A stretch of 64,000 nucleotides of DNA from Rhodotorula mucilaginosa (GCA_034406715.1 CP137879.1:614588-678587); one strand, 5' to 3'; numbered from the stretch's first letter, positions 44,771 to 57,530 are shown. Notes: generated by a model not told the origin, from the sequence alone. Numbers and translations are program-made.

Positions 44771-47742
44771 TCAGCGATGGCGGTGGTGTGGCGGCGGACG
44801 ACTCTTGTCCCGCCTGTGACTTGAACTGGCGCCAGCTGCCCCCATTGCCGTCATCTGCTCGCGGAGCTCTTTTATTCGAGCTTTCGTCTCCAACAATGGG
44901 TGCTCGCCCTCGTCGCTCGATTGCGACTCCTCCGGCGACGACGACGCGGCGATCCGATCAAACGACTTTGTGACTTCGTCGCTCCACTCGGCTGGCTCGG
45001 GGCCCTTGCGACGCCGACTCTCGAGTCTCCGGAGTGCCTCGACCCTCTCGCGTCCGGACTCGATGAACTGCCCGTACTTCGCTTCGAGCTTGTGCTGCAA
45101 CTCGGCGGCGAGAACGTGCGGGTCCTCGGATCCGGCTTCGTCGCTGTGCAATGTCAAGCCGTCAAGAGAGGCGTCGCCGAGAGGTGGGGCGTGCAGAGCG
45201 CGGCTCGTCGTCGGCCACCCCGAAGCGGCGAGGAGGTGGCGGATCTGCGACTCGACTTGCGACTCTTGTCGCTGCAAGGCGTGCAGTCTTTGCTCGATTT
45301 GGCGCAGGGACCGCACATCGTCGCGATGTCGGCGTGCGCGCACATAGCGCTGCTCTTGCGCGAGTCGCTCCGTCTGTGCCTTCTCGAGTCGGTCTTGCAA
45401 ATCCTGCAGCTTGGATTCCATCGCCGCGAATTGGCGCTTGAGGCGAGCACGCCGCCGCTTGTCGAGGTCACGGTCCCGGTCGTGAGCATACTGGTTATAT
45501 GTCTTGTACTCGGCTTCGAGTTGGTGTTGCCAATCGGGAGTGAGGATGGTTCGGTCGGCGTTTACGTCTTTTTCGGTCAAAGGGCTCGACGCAGGCGAGC
45601 TGTCGGCAGCGTCGCGAGACGGAGAGACAAGGTGGCGCATCTCGTGCTTGATGTCGTCCTCCTCAAGCTGCAGTTCATGCAGTTCCTGCTCAATTTTGGG
45701 CAGGTCAAGCGAACCGCTCGGCAAGTGCTTGTGCTGTCGCTCCAACTGATCACACTGGTACTTGACCTCGTCCAGCTGTCGAAAGAGCTTGTGTAAGCGG
45801 ATCTGCTGCTCGCGGAAATGCTTCCAGTCGCGGGTCGCGTGCAAGTGATGGGTTCGGTCTTCCTCGAAATCGTCTCGCGACTGCGGATCCTTGGACCAAG
45901 GCGCTGGTAAATGCATGTGTGGATCGGTGATGTGAGTCACAGTGAGGGGTAACATGTTGTTCCTCATCGCGTGAGCGTAGTGCTCATGCTCCCGAAGAAA
46001 CTGCCGCCCGACCTTGTCCGACGGGCGTGCCGGCGGTTCATCCTCGTCCTCGGACAAAGGCACCGCGGCGTGCTTGCGCCGGCGCACGATGGGCTGACTG
46101 TGAATACCGCGCTTGAGGTCGGCGTACTTGGTCGGGTCGTAGTCGGGCAGGTAGCGCTCGTAAGGCCACATGTTGGAATAGTCGTACGCGGGCGGGAGCT
46201 GCTTGGCGTTCCGGAGGACGTACGTCAGGCCGAGGCGCTGCAGCAGGTAATGGATCAGTGTCGAAAAGTCCACAGGAGTGCGTCCGAGACACGGCGATGC
46301 GCACCACTCCGTCCAGGACGACGCAAGCGATGGAGGTCAGAAGATACGGCATCTGGGCCAGCAGCGGTTCTCCGCTCGGGTTGATCAGCATGACAGACTG
46401 TTGGTTGAGGGGTTAATGCGGCGTTCAGTCGTAAGCGAGCGAGAGGTGATGCCGGGCTCACCGCAATGTTCAAGACGTGCACGAGCCCGCCGATGAGGAT
46501 CGAGGCGACCGTGATGCCCTTGCGGCAGCGAATTAGGTCAGCTCCAGAACACACCAAGATCTTGTCACTCGCTTGGAACCTACCTCTCGAGCACGCTTGC
46601 GGTAAGCGTCGACGAGGCAGTACACGCGTGGCAAAGTCCAGCAAGGCAAGCCTGTCGCGGAGACACCGTTTCCGTCAGCTGAAACAACAGCAACACAGCA
46701 ACCTCGGTCGACTCACCGATCCACGCCAAGATGTAGGCCGTCATCTTTGCGGCATAGTCCGACTTGGCGGAATCAGGCAGAGACGAAGCCGGCGGCGGCG
46801 CTTTGTCCTCCTTTTCCCGATAATCAACGACAAGCCATACGACCGTAAACAGGGCCAGGACGATCTGCCGACGGAAAGAGACTGTCAGTATTCCTGGCCA
46901 AGATTGGATCCGCGAGAGCACAAGAAACTCACGACTGTGCCGCCAAGCTGCACCTTGACTCGGAAACGGCTGCGTTGCTCTGGCGTCATCTCTCCCCGCT
47001 CGTGTGCTCGTACTGCACGTCTTTGCTCGAGCGATTTGTCACCAGGCGGCATGTGAGGGCGACCGTGGATGCCCGTGATGAGGTGAGCCAGCGCGTTGTC
47101 GCTCGGACGTTTGGCGCGCGCGGCGCAGCACAAGTCGCCGACGGTCCACATCATCAGGAGTAGGATAGCGCTGTGGAGACATGATGGCGGTCAGAGAGAT
47201 GTCACGTGTCTCTGGCTCGAGACACGCGACTCACACTTCGAGGACCATGATGATGCTGTGGCGGAGAGAGAACTTTCAGTCGGCTTTGCGCACGAAAGAC
47301 TAGTTTCGAACGAGTCCACTCACGCATAAAGGACCATCTGAGTGATGATGTACTTGCGCACGATCAGGAGACCGGCAAGCATGGCGGCGTCGCCTGCAGC
47401 AGGTTCCCCGTGTCAGTTGGCGCCCTTTCTAGCATCTGAGGTTACGCCACTCACCGACAAGCCAAGCCGCAAAGAAGATGAACCGTGGCAGATCAACTGC
47501 ACGTGTGCGAGGGGATTAGATTACGTCCCATCGAAAGGGACCACGAGGTGCACTCACTTTCCGGCATCGGGTGCCGCCACACGTCGACAAACTCGGGCAC
47601 AAAGAGCCATACCGCCAGACCCACTGTTTCGGGGGGGCGAGGAGTCTTAGCGTCCCACTCAGCTACATGCCCTGCACACGCGACGTACTCGACCAAAAGC
47701 CAAAGAGCCCAGAGACGAGTTCGGCCGTCGTCAGCGCCATGG
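44771..47742 (-). CDS. PQ-loop-like (SLC66/Ypq1-type) membrane protein with coiled-coil tail
   Basis: A chain of about nine short exons from ATG 47742 to a large last exon (about 46270-44771). N-terminus: MALTTAELVSGLFGFWSM, GLAVWLFVPEFVDVWRHP, then DLPRFIFFAAWLVGD, AAMLAGLLIVRKYIITQ, IIMVLEVAILLLMMW. A second repeat: AYILAWIGLACLAGL, ITVASILIGGLVHVLNIAV, LAQMPYLLTSIACVVLDGV. The spacing (W...P...FF..WL.GD...) follows lysosomal/vacuolar PQ-loop transporters, though the PQ dipeptide reads PE. The last exon adds about 480 hydrophilic residues with long heptad-type helices (QIRLHKLFRQLDEVKYQCDQ). Transport of basic amino acids is the family precedent, not shown here. Exon edges approximate. Confidence 0.62.
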
Positions 47743-48444
47743 TCTCGGGTTCAGACGCGCGCAGGAATCAACGAGGCAGCGTCGTTCGGTCGGTTGGTCG
47801 TCGTTCGTCGGTCGTAGCAAGGGACAATAAGCCGGCAGATGAGGTCAGAAGCTGTGCGTATGGCGTGCAGCAGGTGGGGCGGTGAGCGTGCTTCGGCATG
47901 TCCGTGGAACCCAAACTTGTGGCTGCGCTCAGGCCTCCTTCCTGCGCACGGGCGTCGCGTGGCCGAGGAGAGAAAATGACGCCCCGGCCGGGAGCAATTG
48001 CGTGCCGCTCTTCGGCAGCGCTCGGCGCACATCCGGGTGGGGGGAATCCCTTTTCGAGCGACAGAAGATTTGAGGCGAAATCGGGAAGACAGGCCTCTTT
48101 GCCGTCGACGAAGAGTGCGAGGCAAGCAGCTGCGGTCACTGCGCGCAAACGTGAGTCAAAGCAGACGCACTGTATGAGCGATTCTGGATAAGCGAAAGCT
48201 CTCGTGGGCGAGAGAGAGAGATTTCCGGAAATTCGGCGCGGCTAGGCGAGAAAGTTCTTGGCCTTGTCCGATTTGGTCAAGGGCAAGCTGTCCGGGCGTG
48301 TGGCGCAGGGGCAAGAACAAGGAGCAGGAGCGCAAATCGTATGTGTAGCGCAAGGGATTGCAAGATGATAGGAAAAAAAAGGGGGACTTGCGCACCACGA
48401 ACGAGCGAGCGGGCGGCCGGCCGGATCGAAGAAATCCTCTCTCT
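47743..48444. other. Intergenic region
   Basis: Promoter of the PQ-loop-like gene on the left and 3' flank of SSF1 on the right. Open frames lack recognisable similarity. Confidence 0.45.
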
Positions 48445-50866
48445 CTACCTTCCTCGACCGCCGCGTCCGCCACGGCCTCCTCTTCCACCACCACCACCGC
48501 GTCCACCTCGGCCACGCGCACCGCCGCGCCCACCGCCACGTCCACCGCGGTCCGAACCGCCGCCGCCGTACCCCTTCTCGGGATGATCATCCTCATACCT
48601 CGCTCCCGACCCTCCCCCTCCTCCTCCCTCCTTCTTCTTGATCTTCTCAGCCTTCTCCTCCTGCATCTTTTTCATCCTCTTCGTCAAAGGTCGTTCCCCT
48701 AACAAACCCCTCGGCATCGGCGCTTGTCGTTGTTCCTCGAGGGGGATTTTGCGGAACTGTTTTTGAGAGAACGAGGCCGGGCCGGCGTTCTTTGGTCGGG
48801 GGCGTTTGTTGGTGGTGGAGGTGGTGGTGGGTCGACGGCCGCTGATGCTGGACGAGGGAGGGTGGTGAGGCATCTCGTCGAGGAGGTGGGCTTCCGAGAG
48901 CGGGATCGGGTCCGTGTCCGAGTCGTCTTCGTCCTCTTCGTCGTAGTCGTCCTCCTCCTCCTCGTCGGAATCGTCCTCATCCGACCCGACCGCCATGGAC
49001 GCGTCCTCCTCCTCCTCCTCCTCTTCCGAGTCGTCCTGGACGAGTTCCTCATCACTCGCGACCGGCAGATCGTGCTCCCTCGCGTACGTAACCTCAGCCT
49101 CTTCATCATCCACCTCCGGTTCCAACTCGTCGTCCTCTTCCTCTCCCTCGGTAGACTTGACCGCAGACTTGCCCCCCTTCGACGACAACGCCTTCTTCTT
49201 GGCGACGTTGGCTTCCTGTTCGGCGCGCCGTTCAGCGGCGAGTTTGCGCCGCGCGGCGTGCACTTTCGCGAGTTCGGCCGCTTCGCGGTTCGTCTTGTGG
49301 ACTGCCCGTACGCTCTTCGGTGTCAGTTCCCCTCCTCGTATCATCCAGAGAAAGAAAGAGAGACCGGAACGCACCCATCTCGTGGAAGAGGACTTCCCCC
49401 TCGCCGATCCCTTCCTCAATCTTGACCAACCCCAACTCCATCCTCGGTCCCAACTCGACCAACCTGACGGCCCTCTTCTCCCCTTTAACCCCCCTCCCCC
49501 TATTCCCCCTCCCGACGTAATCCGCCGCCAAACGGACTTTGCCCCTCTTCTCGTCTTGCTCCGAGTCGCTCCCTCCCGACAAGGCGCCACGGGTGGACCC
49601 CGTCTCGGCGTCCGACATGTCGGACATTTCCGAGTCGGAAGTGACGAATCCCATTTGTTCTTGGCGGAGGATATAGTCCGAGATGTCGTCCGCGCGGCTC
49701 AAGTCCAGCACGCCTTTCGCGCGCGTCGTCGCTGCCGTCTTGGTCGGGAGCGGTCTCGGACGAGTGACCGCTTTGCCGTCCTCCTCAGCTTCCGAAGCCT
49801 CGCTCTCTTCGCTCCCTTGAGCCAGAGCGGACCGCAACCCGACCTTATTGTTGGTCGAACCCGCGATCAATTTCCGGATCGGTTTCGAGACGCCGACGGG
49901 GCGGACTTGGATCACGAAGTGGCGGAAATCGACGGTGCGGGTGGTCGAGTTGTACGAGAGGAGGACGACGCGGCGCGCGGACGAGAGGGCCATCTGCGCG
50001 GGTGCACAAAAGGGTCAGATTTTTGGCGGATTCGAAGGGCAAATGATCGAGCTCTTCTTCGTTTGAGTGTGCCAGTCATTCAGGCAGACTCTCTCTCAGA
50101 CTCGTGAGTGAGTAGAGCGTGGTGGACTCACGGTCTGGACGTGGATGGGCGGGAAGAGGTTCTGGAAGACGGTCGTCATGAGTTTGAGTTGCTTGTCCTC
50201 GCCGCCGAACCCAGACAAGATCAACTGCCGGGCGGTAGGGTGTTTGAGGGTTAGCTCCAGTGTTACGGTAAGAGAAGAGAAGAGGAGAAAGGGTGTCACC
50301 AAGGGCGCCTCTGCGAATTCCCTGCCGACGGCGCGGGGTCTGCGGGCCATGCGGAGGACGTCGGAGGCGAGCGAGTAGCGCAAGACTTTGAAGCTCAGTG
50401 TGGGTCCGCGGGGTAAGCGGATCAGGCGGAGGTTGACGGTCGTGGTCCCCTCGACGAGGGACCGTTCCGCTCGCTGTTCGGCCGTCTCGTTGGCGACCGT
50501 TTCCGAGGGCACGGCGTTGGCGGTCGGAGGCTGGGAAAAGACGGCGAGGTGGGTGACGCCAAGGGGCCCACTCATCGAGACATAGTCCCTCAATCGGTTC
50601 GCTTTCCGTTCCTTCAAGCGGGTGGCCGTGTTGGGTTCGAGGACCTTGCGGACGTCTTTGGTGAGTTGGGCGACGCTGCCGCCGACGGTGCCCGACTTGA
50701 CGACGAAGGATTTCGGCACTTTTGGCGCGTTCGGGTCGGTCGCAGACGGCGCTTTCACCTGCAGGGGGTAATCGTTAGCTTGCGGTCTAAGGGGAGAGAG
50801 AGGGAGAGAGGGAGAGGGACTTGCATGGGTGCGCGTCTTCTTGCGTTTCGCGCCCTTGTACGGCAT
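48445..50866 (-). CDS. SSF1: Ribosome biogenesis protein Ssf1 / Peter Pan (Brix domain)
   Basis: Nucleolar Brix protein for 60S assembly. Exons 50825-50866, 50300-50758, 50132-50224, about 49375-49993, and 48445 to about 49320. Sequence: MPYKGAKRKKTRTH; KVPKSFVVKSGTVGGSVAQL; LTKDVRKVLEPNTATRLKER; DYVSMSGPLGVTHLAVFSQ; VNLRLIRLPRGPTLSFKVL; LILSGFGGEDKQLKLMTTV with FQNLFPPIHVQT; VVLLSYNSTTRTVDFRHFVI; MELGLVKIEEGIGEGEVLFH. The C-terminus is very acidic, then Lys-rich, and ends in an RGG-type Gly/Arg tail. Intron 1 uses a GC donor (GCAAGT), the only way to join RTH to VKAPS in frame. The exon-4/5 junction is uncertain. Confidence 0.92.
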
Positions 50867-51375
50867 CCTGGGCGGGTCTTGGAGGGGCTAGGCTCTGGCC
50901 TGCAGGTCCCTAGGGCGGTGTGTAGCGAGAGCTGACTGATGAGATCGAGACGAGGCAAAGCTCTGCTGAGCTCACGCGGAACGGCGAACTAGGAGCGCAT
51001 TTGTAACTCGGGCTATTAGCTGATTACAAACTGACTCGCACCTCGCCTCGCTCGCACATAAGCGCTGCCTGCCTCCAAGTTGGCCGTGTGGGCAGAGGAA
51101 AGTCTCGCTTTACGATCTGCTACGCCCGACAAGATTCGCCTCCAGGGAAGCGCCTTGCTAGCGACGCTTGCTGCCGCTGCTGCTTCCTCATCACTCAACG
51201 CTCTCTCGCCGCTTGCCTACGCCTACAAGAGGGCGACCACGCGCGCGCTGCGAGGACCGCATCGAGGCACAGGCACGAGCTGCATCCGATCCTGCACGAG
51301 CAGCGGCTCCCAGAGGTGACCCCGCTTTGACGTTCGTCGACCCCCACATCACTCGCTCTGTTCCCAGGGCCATCC
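50867..51375. other. Intergenic / 5' region
   Basis: SSF1 promoter on the left. On the right possible first exons of the locus at 51.4 kb (Ala/Ser-rich frames near 51.08-51.30), but no start can be fixed. Confidence 0.35.
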
Positions 51376-51534
51376 ATGGTTGGGTTCTCCTTCGTCGGCC
51401 GAGGCGGCGCAGGTCCTTCTGGATCATTTGGTTCGGGCTCGAACGGCGGCAACCCCCAGGGGGCCGAAATGACCAGGGCGGCGACCCTAACGCGCCCGCC
51501 CAACTCGGCGACGGATCAGGCCGGAGAGCAGCAG

Positions 51535-51567
<33 letters not shown>

Positions 51568-52403
51568 GCGGCCGGCGAGGCACACGATGGTGACGACGCA
51601 CAAGGCGGTCATCTCAGCCGCCCACCGGCAAGCGCAAAAGGAACGGCCTGCTGCTGAGCCAAAAGGCTCGCAAACGCGAGCAAGAGCGCCTCGTCTCTCA
51701 CCTTCTCGTTCGCGTCGGCGGTTACTCGCCACAGCAACGTCAGCAGCAGTTCACTTGCCGCCGAGAAGGGTCCGCTCCTCATCGAGCGCCAGCACTTGGA
51801 GGACAGTCAGGGCAACGTGAGGGCGATCCGCGTCGATTGCGTCCCGCCTGCCGTTGTCGACTCGTGCGAGCAGCTCAAGAAGTGAGGCATCAGCGCGTCG
51901 TGATCGAGGTATTCGGCCCTCAGGGAAGCCGAGCGCATTCTCGCTCTCGCTCTCGCCACGCAGCAGGTGGAGTCCCGCGGTCAAACCGAGGGGCGCACGA
52001 AAACCCTTTTCCGTGAGCTGACGAGTCCCTAACACCCTACTCTTGTGCCCCAGTCCGCGTCGTCGAACCCACCAGCCGACGCCTGGTCGTTCTTTGGAGC
52101 TGGTCTTCCCTCAAAGTGGCGCGGAGGGTTCAAGGCGAGTTGGGCTTCTCTTCTGACCCTCCTCTTATTGGGATTTCTCGTTCGCGTGGCATGTCGACGC
52201 TGATGGTGACTTGGTCTACCCACCCACAGCTTCCGGCTCGCATGGATCGTCGAGGTCAAGGTCAGCGCGCAGCATTCGGCGCGAGCAGCAGCGGCGGCAG
52301 TGGCGGCAGTCGCAGCGGGTCGAAATCGACGTTTGGCGGCAGCAGGAGTAACACCTTGGGCCGCCGTCGCCGTCGAGTTCGAGCTTCAAGAAAGCAGGCC
52401 TGA
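51376..52403 (+). CDS. Hypothetical gene, exon structure unresolved
   Basis: Coding-like pieces on the plus strand: MVGFSFVGRGGAGPSGSFG (51376), an Asp run, TGKRKRNGLLLSQKARKREQ (about 51625), LAAEKGPLLIERQHLEDSQG and VRAIRVDCVPPAVVDSCEQL (51750-51880), then EAERILALALATQQ after a GTGAGG...CTCAG intron. Beyond 52060 two frames compete: one hydrophobic and tail-anchor-like (FKASWASLLTLLLLGFLVRV, stop near 52203), the other Ser/Gly/Arg-rich to 52403. I cannot decide between them or name a family. Confidence 0.4.
51536..51563 (+). repeat. (GAC)n trinucleotide run encoding poly-Asp
   Basis: About nine GAC units in the hypothetical gene. Confidence 0.9.
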
Positions 52404-52922
52404 TTGACTTGCCGCCCGCTCGACCGCGTCCCGTTCCGCAAGCAAAAAATCCTACGCGCGCGATCACCAAAGCTGCAGGCCCCGAGATGCCGGATACAGA
52501 AGGCGACTCCTGTAAACTGCTCAAAAGGGATCGCACTCGCCGTACGCAAGCTCGTGCTCTGCTTCACACACAGAGAATGGCTCATGCCCTCCCAATCCCG
52601 CTGACTGGCTGGCTGTCGCTCGCTCGCTCGCTCGCTCATTCCACACTCGCTTTTCGCAGGTCTGGCTAGATTCTTCATCGCCCTGACTCTTCCTAGCAGC
52701 TGCTGCGTTTGTGAAAACGCTCTGCCCGCTGCTCTCCGCATGATATGACGGTGGCACCGTGTGCTCTCTCTCGGTCGCACGCCCGCCCGCCCGCCTGCGC
52801 TAGCGCCGCTCAGGCCTCGTCTTTGCGCGAACGAACCCGGACCTCCGAGGCGCACGCACCTCCCTCTCTCTCTCTCTCTTTAGCTTCCTACGCTCTTCCC
52901 ATAGCTACGCACAAGGGCGACG
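52404..52922. other. Intergenic region with arrestin gene promoter
   Basis: Contains short CTCG and CT repeats (52617-52636, 52863-52880) typical of pyrimidine-rich leaders; no gene. Confidence 0.45.
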
Positions 52923-55900
52923 ATGCCTACCGAGCCACCCGTCAGGATGTGAGTTGTTCTGCTCGTCCGCGCCAAACTGGGTCCAGAAGAGCGAATCACT
53001 GACTCTCGCCCACGCCGCCCAGCACCCTTCGCCCACCGCCCCATCGAGATTACCTTCAAGGTAGGCCATAACCCCTAGTAGAGAAGTCCTTATACTGTGA
53101 AACTGACCACCCCTTGCCCTGTGACCTGCGCGCGCTCTCACAGGCTATCCAGGCATCCCGCCCTATAACCCCCAAGACGACCACAACGACGCCAATACCA
53201 ACGACCCCCTCCTGCCGCTACCGAAACTCGAACGCCAACTCGCTCACCTCACTGGAACCGTCGAGATCCGCTGTACCGGCGCGACGACGGTCAGGGCGAA
53301 ATGGCTCTCGGTCGAGTTGGAAAAGATCGAGGTCGTGCCACCCTCTTCGTCGTCATCACCCGCTCACGGAGACGACTTCAGTAACAACAACAAGCGCAAC
53401 AAGAAGCAGAAGGGTCGCAACGATGCGTCGGGAGGAGGGCCTCAAGACGAAGAAGCCAAGTTTGTCGAGTTGATCGGGACGGGGCCTAGCAAACTCTGGG
53501 AGGCCAACGCCAACAACACCGGTCTCCGCCCCGTCATCTCCATCTCGACTTCGAGCGTGTACCCTCAGCAGCATCCTTCGACGTACAAGAATCGCCATGG
53601 CAGGAAGGCGACTCTGGGCGCGAAACTCGGCAGCGTCTTTTCTCGCTCGAGGTCATCTTCCAGATCGATGGGCCATCTCCCCACCTTCCCAAGCAACGAC
53701 GAAGACGAAGAAGAGGACGACAGGGGCGTCGACGAAGAGGGCTACGCCGTGATTCCAGACGGGAGTTATCCGTTCTCGATCCCGTTGCCGGAAGGGCTGC
53801 CGCCGTCGGTCGAGATCGAAGAGGCGGGATTCCGGCGCGGATTGAAGGGGATCTCGTATCAGATCGTGGCGTCGCTCGCTGTCAAGCCGCCGAAAAAGTG
53901 AGTGCGGAGTCTCGCTCTTTCTCCTCAGTGATTCGTGCACAGCTGACTCCTTCGCCACCCACTGAACAGGTCTTCGCTCAAGTTCTCGCCAACCTCGACC
54001 AGCAGCAGCAGCGCCACTGCCACGCCTACCCTGTTCGTCTCGTCCGCGCCCATCTACCTCGACAAGGCCGACATTCTCCCTTCCTGGCCAGCCTACTCAC
54101 CTCTCTTACCGTCTCCGCTCCCGGCTCGATTGCCATGGTCGTCTTCGGTATCGGGTTTGACGACGGGTGAGACGCGCGAGGCGACCAAGACGGTAGCAGG
54201 AAGAGGGGAAGTGTCGATCAAGGCGACGAGGATGACGGCGGCTTTTGGACCGGGGGATACGGTCCGCCTGTGGGTGCAGGTGGTATGGCGTGGCGAGCAG
54301 CCCGTCAAGGTGGGCCTCGAACACTTTCTCTATCCTGACACCTCTTTTTGGGAGAAATCGATTTCGCTAACGAGGACAAGAGACAGCTCACTCGCTTGGA
54401 CTTTGTCCTCCGCGAATCCCTCACCTATCGCTATCCCTCGCCGTCCAACCCTTCTTATATCGTCCGCGCTCCGTCTCGAATCACCGACCTCGTCAGTGCG
54501 AGCGCAGATCTGGAGGCGGCGGCGCTGCTGTATCAGCACGAGCCGGTGGCGTTTAGCGTCGAGGGAGTGGTGCCGCTGGATTGGAAACGGATGACGGTCA
54601 GGACGGCCAAGGTGAGTGTTTTCGGCGTGAATGTGTTTTCTGGTCTGAGCAGGCTGACGGATTTCTACCCGTACAGCACATCGACATCAGCTACCACCTC
54701 AAGATCCGCGTCCTCCTCGAAAGCGACCAAGGCCAAGGCGAAGAAGAACTCGCAATCGACCACTGGCCCGTCATCGTCGCCAACATCCCTACCCGCACCG
54801 CGAACGGGATCGTCCGTGAGATTGGATGGGTCCCAGGGCTGTGCGACCGGCCGGGAGCGATGCCGATCACGGCGAGGGACTTTGCGAACGGGTCGCCGGC
54901 GCCGCCGCACGACTCGACGGCTTCCCAGGCTCGCTTCCGGATTGCGAACCCCTCGGCGGCTTCGCCCTCGCCCTCGCCTGCCCCTGCGCCTGTACCTGTA
55001 GCGCCACCGCAGCCAATCGAGCCGTCGCCGATGGCAGGCTTCGTCCCTTCCACTCGTGCCGAAGAAGAAAAGCTGCGGTACTGCGAACAAGCGACGCGCA
55101 CGCGGGACGTGTTGCAGTCGTCTCTACGTGACGCCGGCTCGACGACGTGTGGTGGCAGCGATCCGGACCAGTCGATGTCGCCGACTTCGCCTGCGAGTAC
55201 GCGCTTGTATGCCGAGCACCGCCCTTCAGAGGATACAGCGCAGGTCCATACGGCGACGCGCGTCAACGCTTCCAGTCGTCTGCTCGAACGCAGCTCGACC
55301 ACCGTCGCTTGGTCCGGTTCCGAAGCGGGAGGCGCAACTCCCGTCCCAGTCGTATCAGCTTCGCCGGTCTCGGCCGCCCTCGGTCGCAGCTTGACCGTCG
55401 CCGAGCAAGAAAAGGCGCGCCTCTACGACCAAGCGACCTCGATCGCTCGTCAACGTCAAGCCGAAGCGCGCTCGCAGGCCGAACTCGACGAGTTTGAGCA
55501 GGCGCAGGATGCGTACGAACGGAGGTTGATCCTCGAGGCAGAGGAGGAACGCAGGCGCGAGGAAGAGCGCGTCAAGGCTGAGTTTGAAGCGAGTGAGAGG
55601 GCGAGGATTCGAGCCGAAGAGGAGCAGTGGCGCCTCGAGGAGGAGGAACGGCGAGCGAGGGCCGAAGCCGAGCGCGAAGAGAAGAAACGGCGAGCGGAGC
55701 AGGCTCTCGCGGATGAAATGCGCCGGTTCGAAGAGCAACGGAGGGCGCAGTCGGCTCAGAGGGCGGCGGAACTCGAGCGGCAGGCGGAGGAACGGCGTCG
55801 AGAGGATGAGATGAAGCGGCAGAGGGCGGAAGAGATGCGTCGCCTCGATGAGGAGCGCGCGGCCCAGGAGGAGGAGCGTCGTCGGCGTGAACGAGCGCTC

Positions 55901-57268
55901 GAGCGTGCGCGAGCTGCCGCCGTCGCCGCGGAACAGGACGAGCAGCGCCGTCGTCAGATCGCGTTGGCCGTGGCGGCCGAAGAGGCACGTCGTCGTCAAG
56001 AGGAAGAAGATCATCGTCGTCGCCAAGAAGAAGCTCGCCGACAAGAGCTTTCAGAGATCGAGCAACTTCGCGCCGAACAGCAGCGTCTCTTGGAAGAGCG
56101 CGAAGAGCTTCGAAGGGCGCTGGCGGCGCGTTCGCCTCATGGTGAGCCTGTCCTTCTGTGTCCTTCAGAGTCCTTGGATACAAACCTTACAACCCTGACA
56201 CCTCACCGCAGGCTACACACCGGCCACGAGCGCTCCGGCTTACTCGGCCGTCACCACCAAGAGCACCTCTCCGAATCCGATCCCGAGCAGCCCACCGCTG
56301 CCGCCGCTCGCGCGCGCCTCGTCGGTCGTATCCTTCGCACCGAGCATGTCTGCCGCGAACGCTACAGCCGAAGCGTACGCGCAAGCGATCCGCCAACAGG
56401 CTTCCACCCTCAGCGACGAAAAGGCGGCGTATTTGCGCCAGCTGCGGCAGCGTACGATGACGAGTTCGCCGCCGCCTTCTGCCGCTGGACCGGCGTATCC
56501 GACCCAAACGTCGGGTGGTTCCATCGTGTCGACTTTACCGCCCGCGAGTTCGGTGTCGATGGTGTCGCCTCCGATCTCGAGCGGTTACAAGACTGCAGCC
56601 GAGGAGAAGGAGGAGGCTCGTCTCCGCCATGCTGCTGAAGAGGCCGCTTCTCCTACGACGGGAGACGCTCCTCCGCCTTCGTATCCAGCTGGATCGTCCG
56701 TATCGACTGCGCCGCCCGTCCGGAGCGCGTCCGAAGAGAAAGCCGAGTTGCAGAGATGTGGGTCTGCTCGCTCTTCTTGTGGTTTCGCTCTGCTGTCAAC
56801 CGCTTACTGACTCCTTTCCTTCGTGCCCCCGCAGACTATGCCGCCAAACAGGCCGTTGATACGGCTCAGCAACTGCGCGAAGCCGCCAGCGCTCCTGCCT
56901 ATCCTCAATTTGCGCGCTCCTCGGGCGCGAACGCGCCTCCGCTCGATTCGACGGCCTTTTCACCTGCAGCGGCGTCGACAGAGTCTTCCTTCTGCCAGGA
57001 TGACCAGCGGGACCCTTCGATCGCAGCGGGGAAGCGGGCGGCGCCCTCGTCTTCTCTCGTCACCTCTTCTCAGTGGGACCAATGCCCTGTCGCCTCTTCG
57101 CCGTACGCATCGACTGCAAACGGTGCTGGCCACGGATCTGCACCGGAGGAGGAGAACCAGGACTCGGCGTTTAACGGACTCGGCGGCGGGTCGACTCGAG
57201 CCAATTTCCCGGATTACGAATCGGTCACGCAGCAGATCTACGACTATCACCAGCAGCCGGGCATGTGA
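52923..57268 (+). CDS. Alpha-arrestin-like trafficking adaptor with long coiled coil
   Basis: Multi-exon, roughly 1,290 residues. Start MPTEPPVRITLRPPPHRDYL joins across two short introns to LTGTVEIRCTGATTVRAKWL, SVELEKIEVV, SYPFSIPLPEGLPPSVEIEE and GISYQIVASLAVKPPK, the arrestin N-domain pattern; the C-domain follows (GRGEVSIKATRMTAAFGPGD, LTRLDFVLRESLTYRYPSP, HIDISYHLKIRVLLESD). After a Pro/Ser linker comes a 300-residue Glu/Arg/Ala helix, then disordered sequence with PPPSYPAG, a PPxY-type motif of the kind that recruits Rsp5/Nedd4 ubiquitin ligases. Arrestin adaptors steer ubiquitination and endocytosis of plasma-membrane transporters. The very long coiled coil is unusual. The cargo is unknown. 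Confidence 0.78.
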
Positions 57269-57530
57269 AGCGGCCGTTGCTCGTATGTAGGCGTTTGTGA
57301 CTGATGTAATCTGCTCTGTGGTTGACTCGAATGCCAGCTTGTGAGCTAACTTTCCTGCAGGCGCCGAGCGAGAGAGAGCGGCTGACCCGCGCTGGTCCGC
57401 CTCGGCCGAGCCGCTTCGAGAGCATCTTCACGCAAGTTCGGCCTCGCCAGAGCTTGCCTGTGCTCGTGCTCAAGCAGCGTGTCTATACCGTGTTATTCAA
57501 GCCTTTTGCCCAAGCCCCCGCTCTGCAAGA

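Noticed and set aside
48699-50107. Long plus-strand ORFs opposite SSF1 (up to 370 residues)
   Set aside because: They mirror the acidic and RGG-rich SSF1 C-terminus; the minus-strand frame has the conserved Brix protein.
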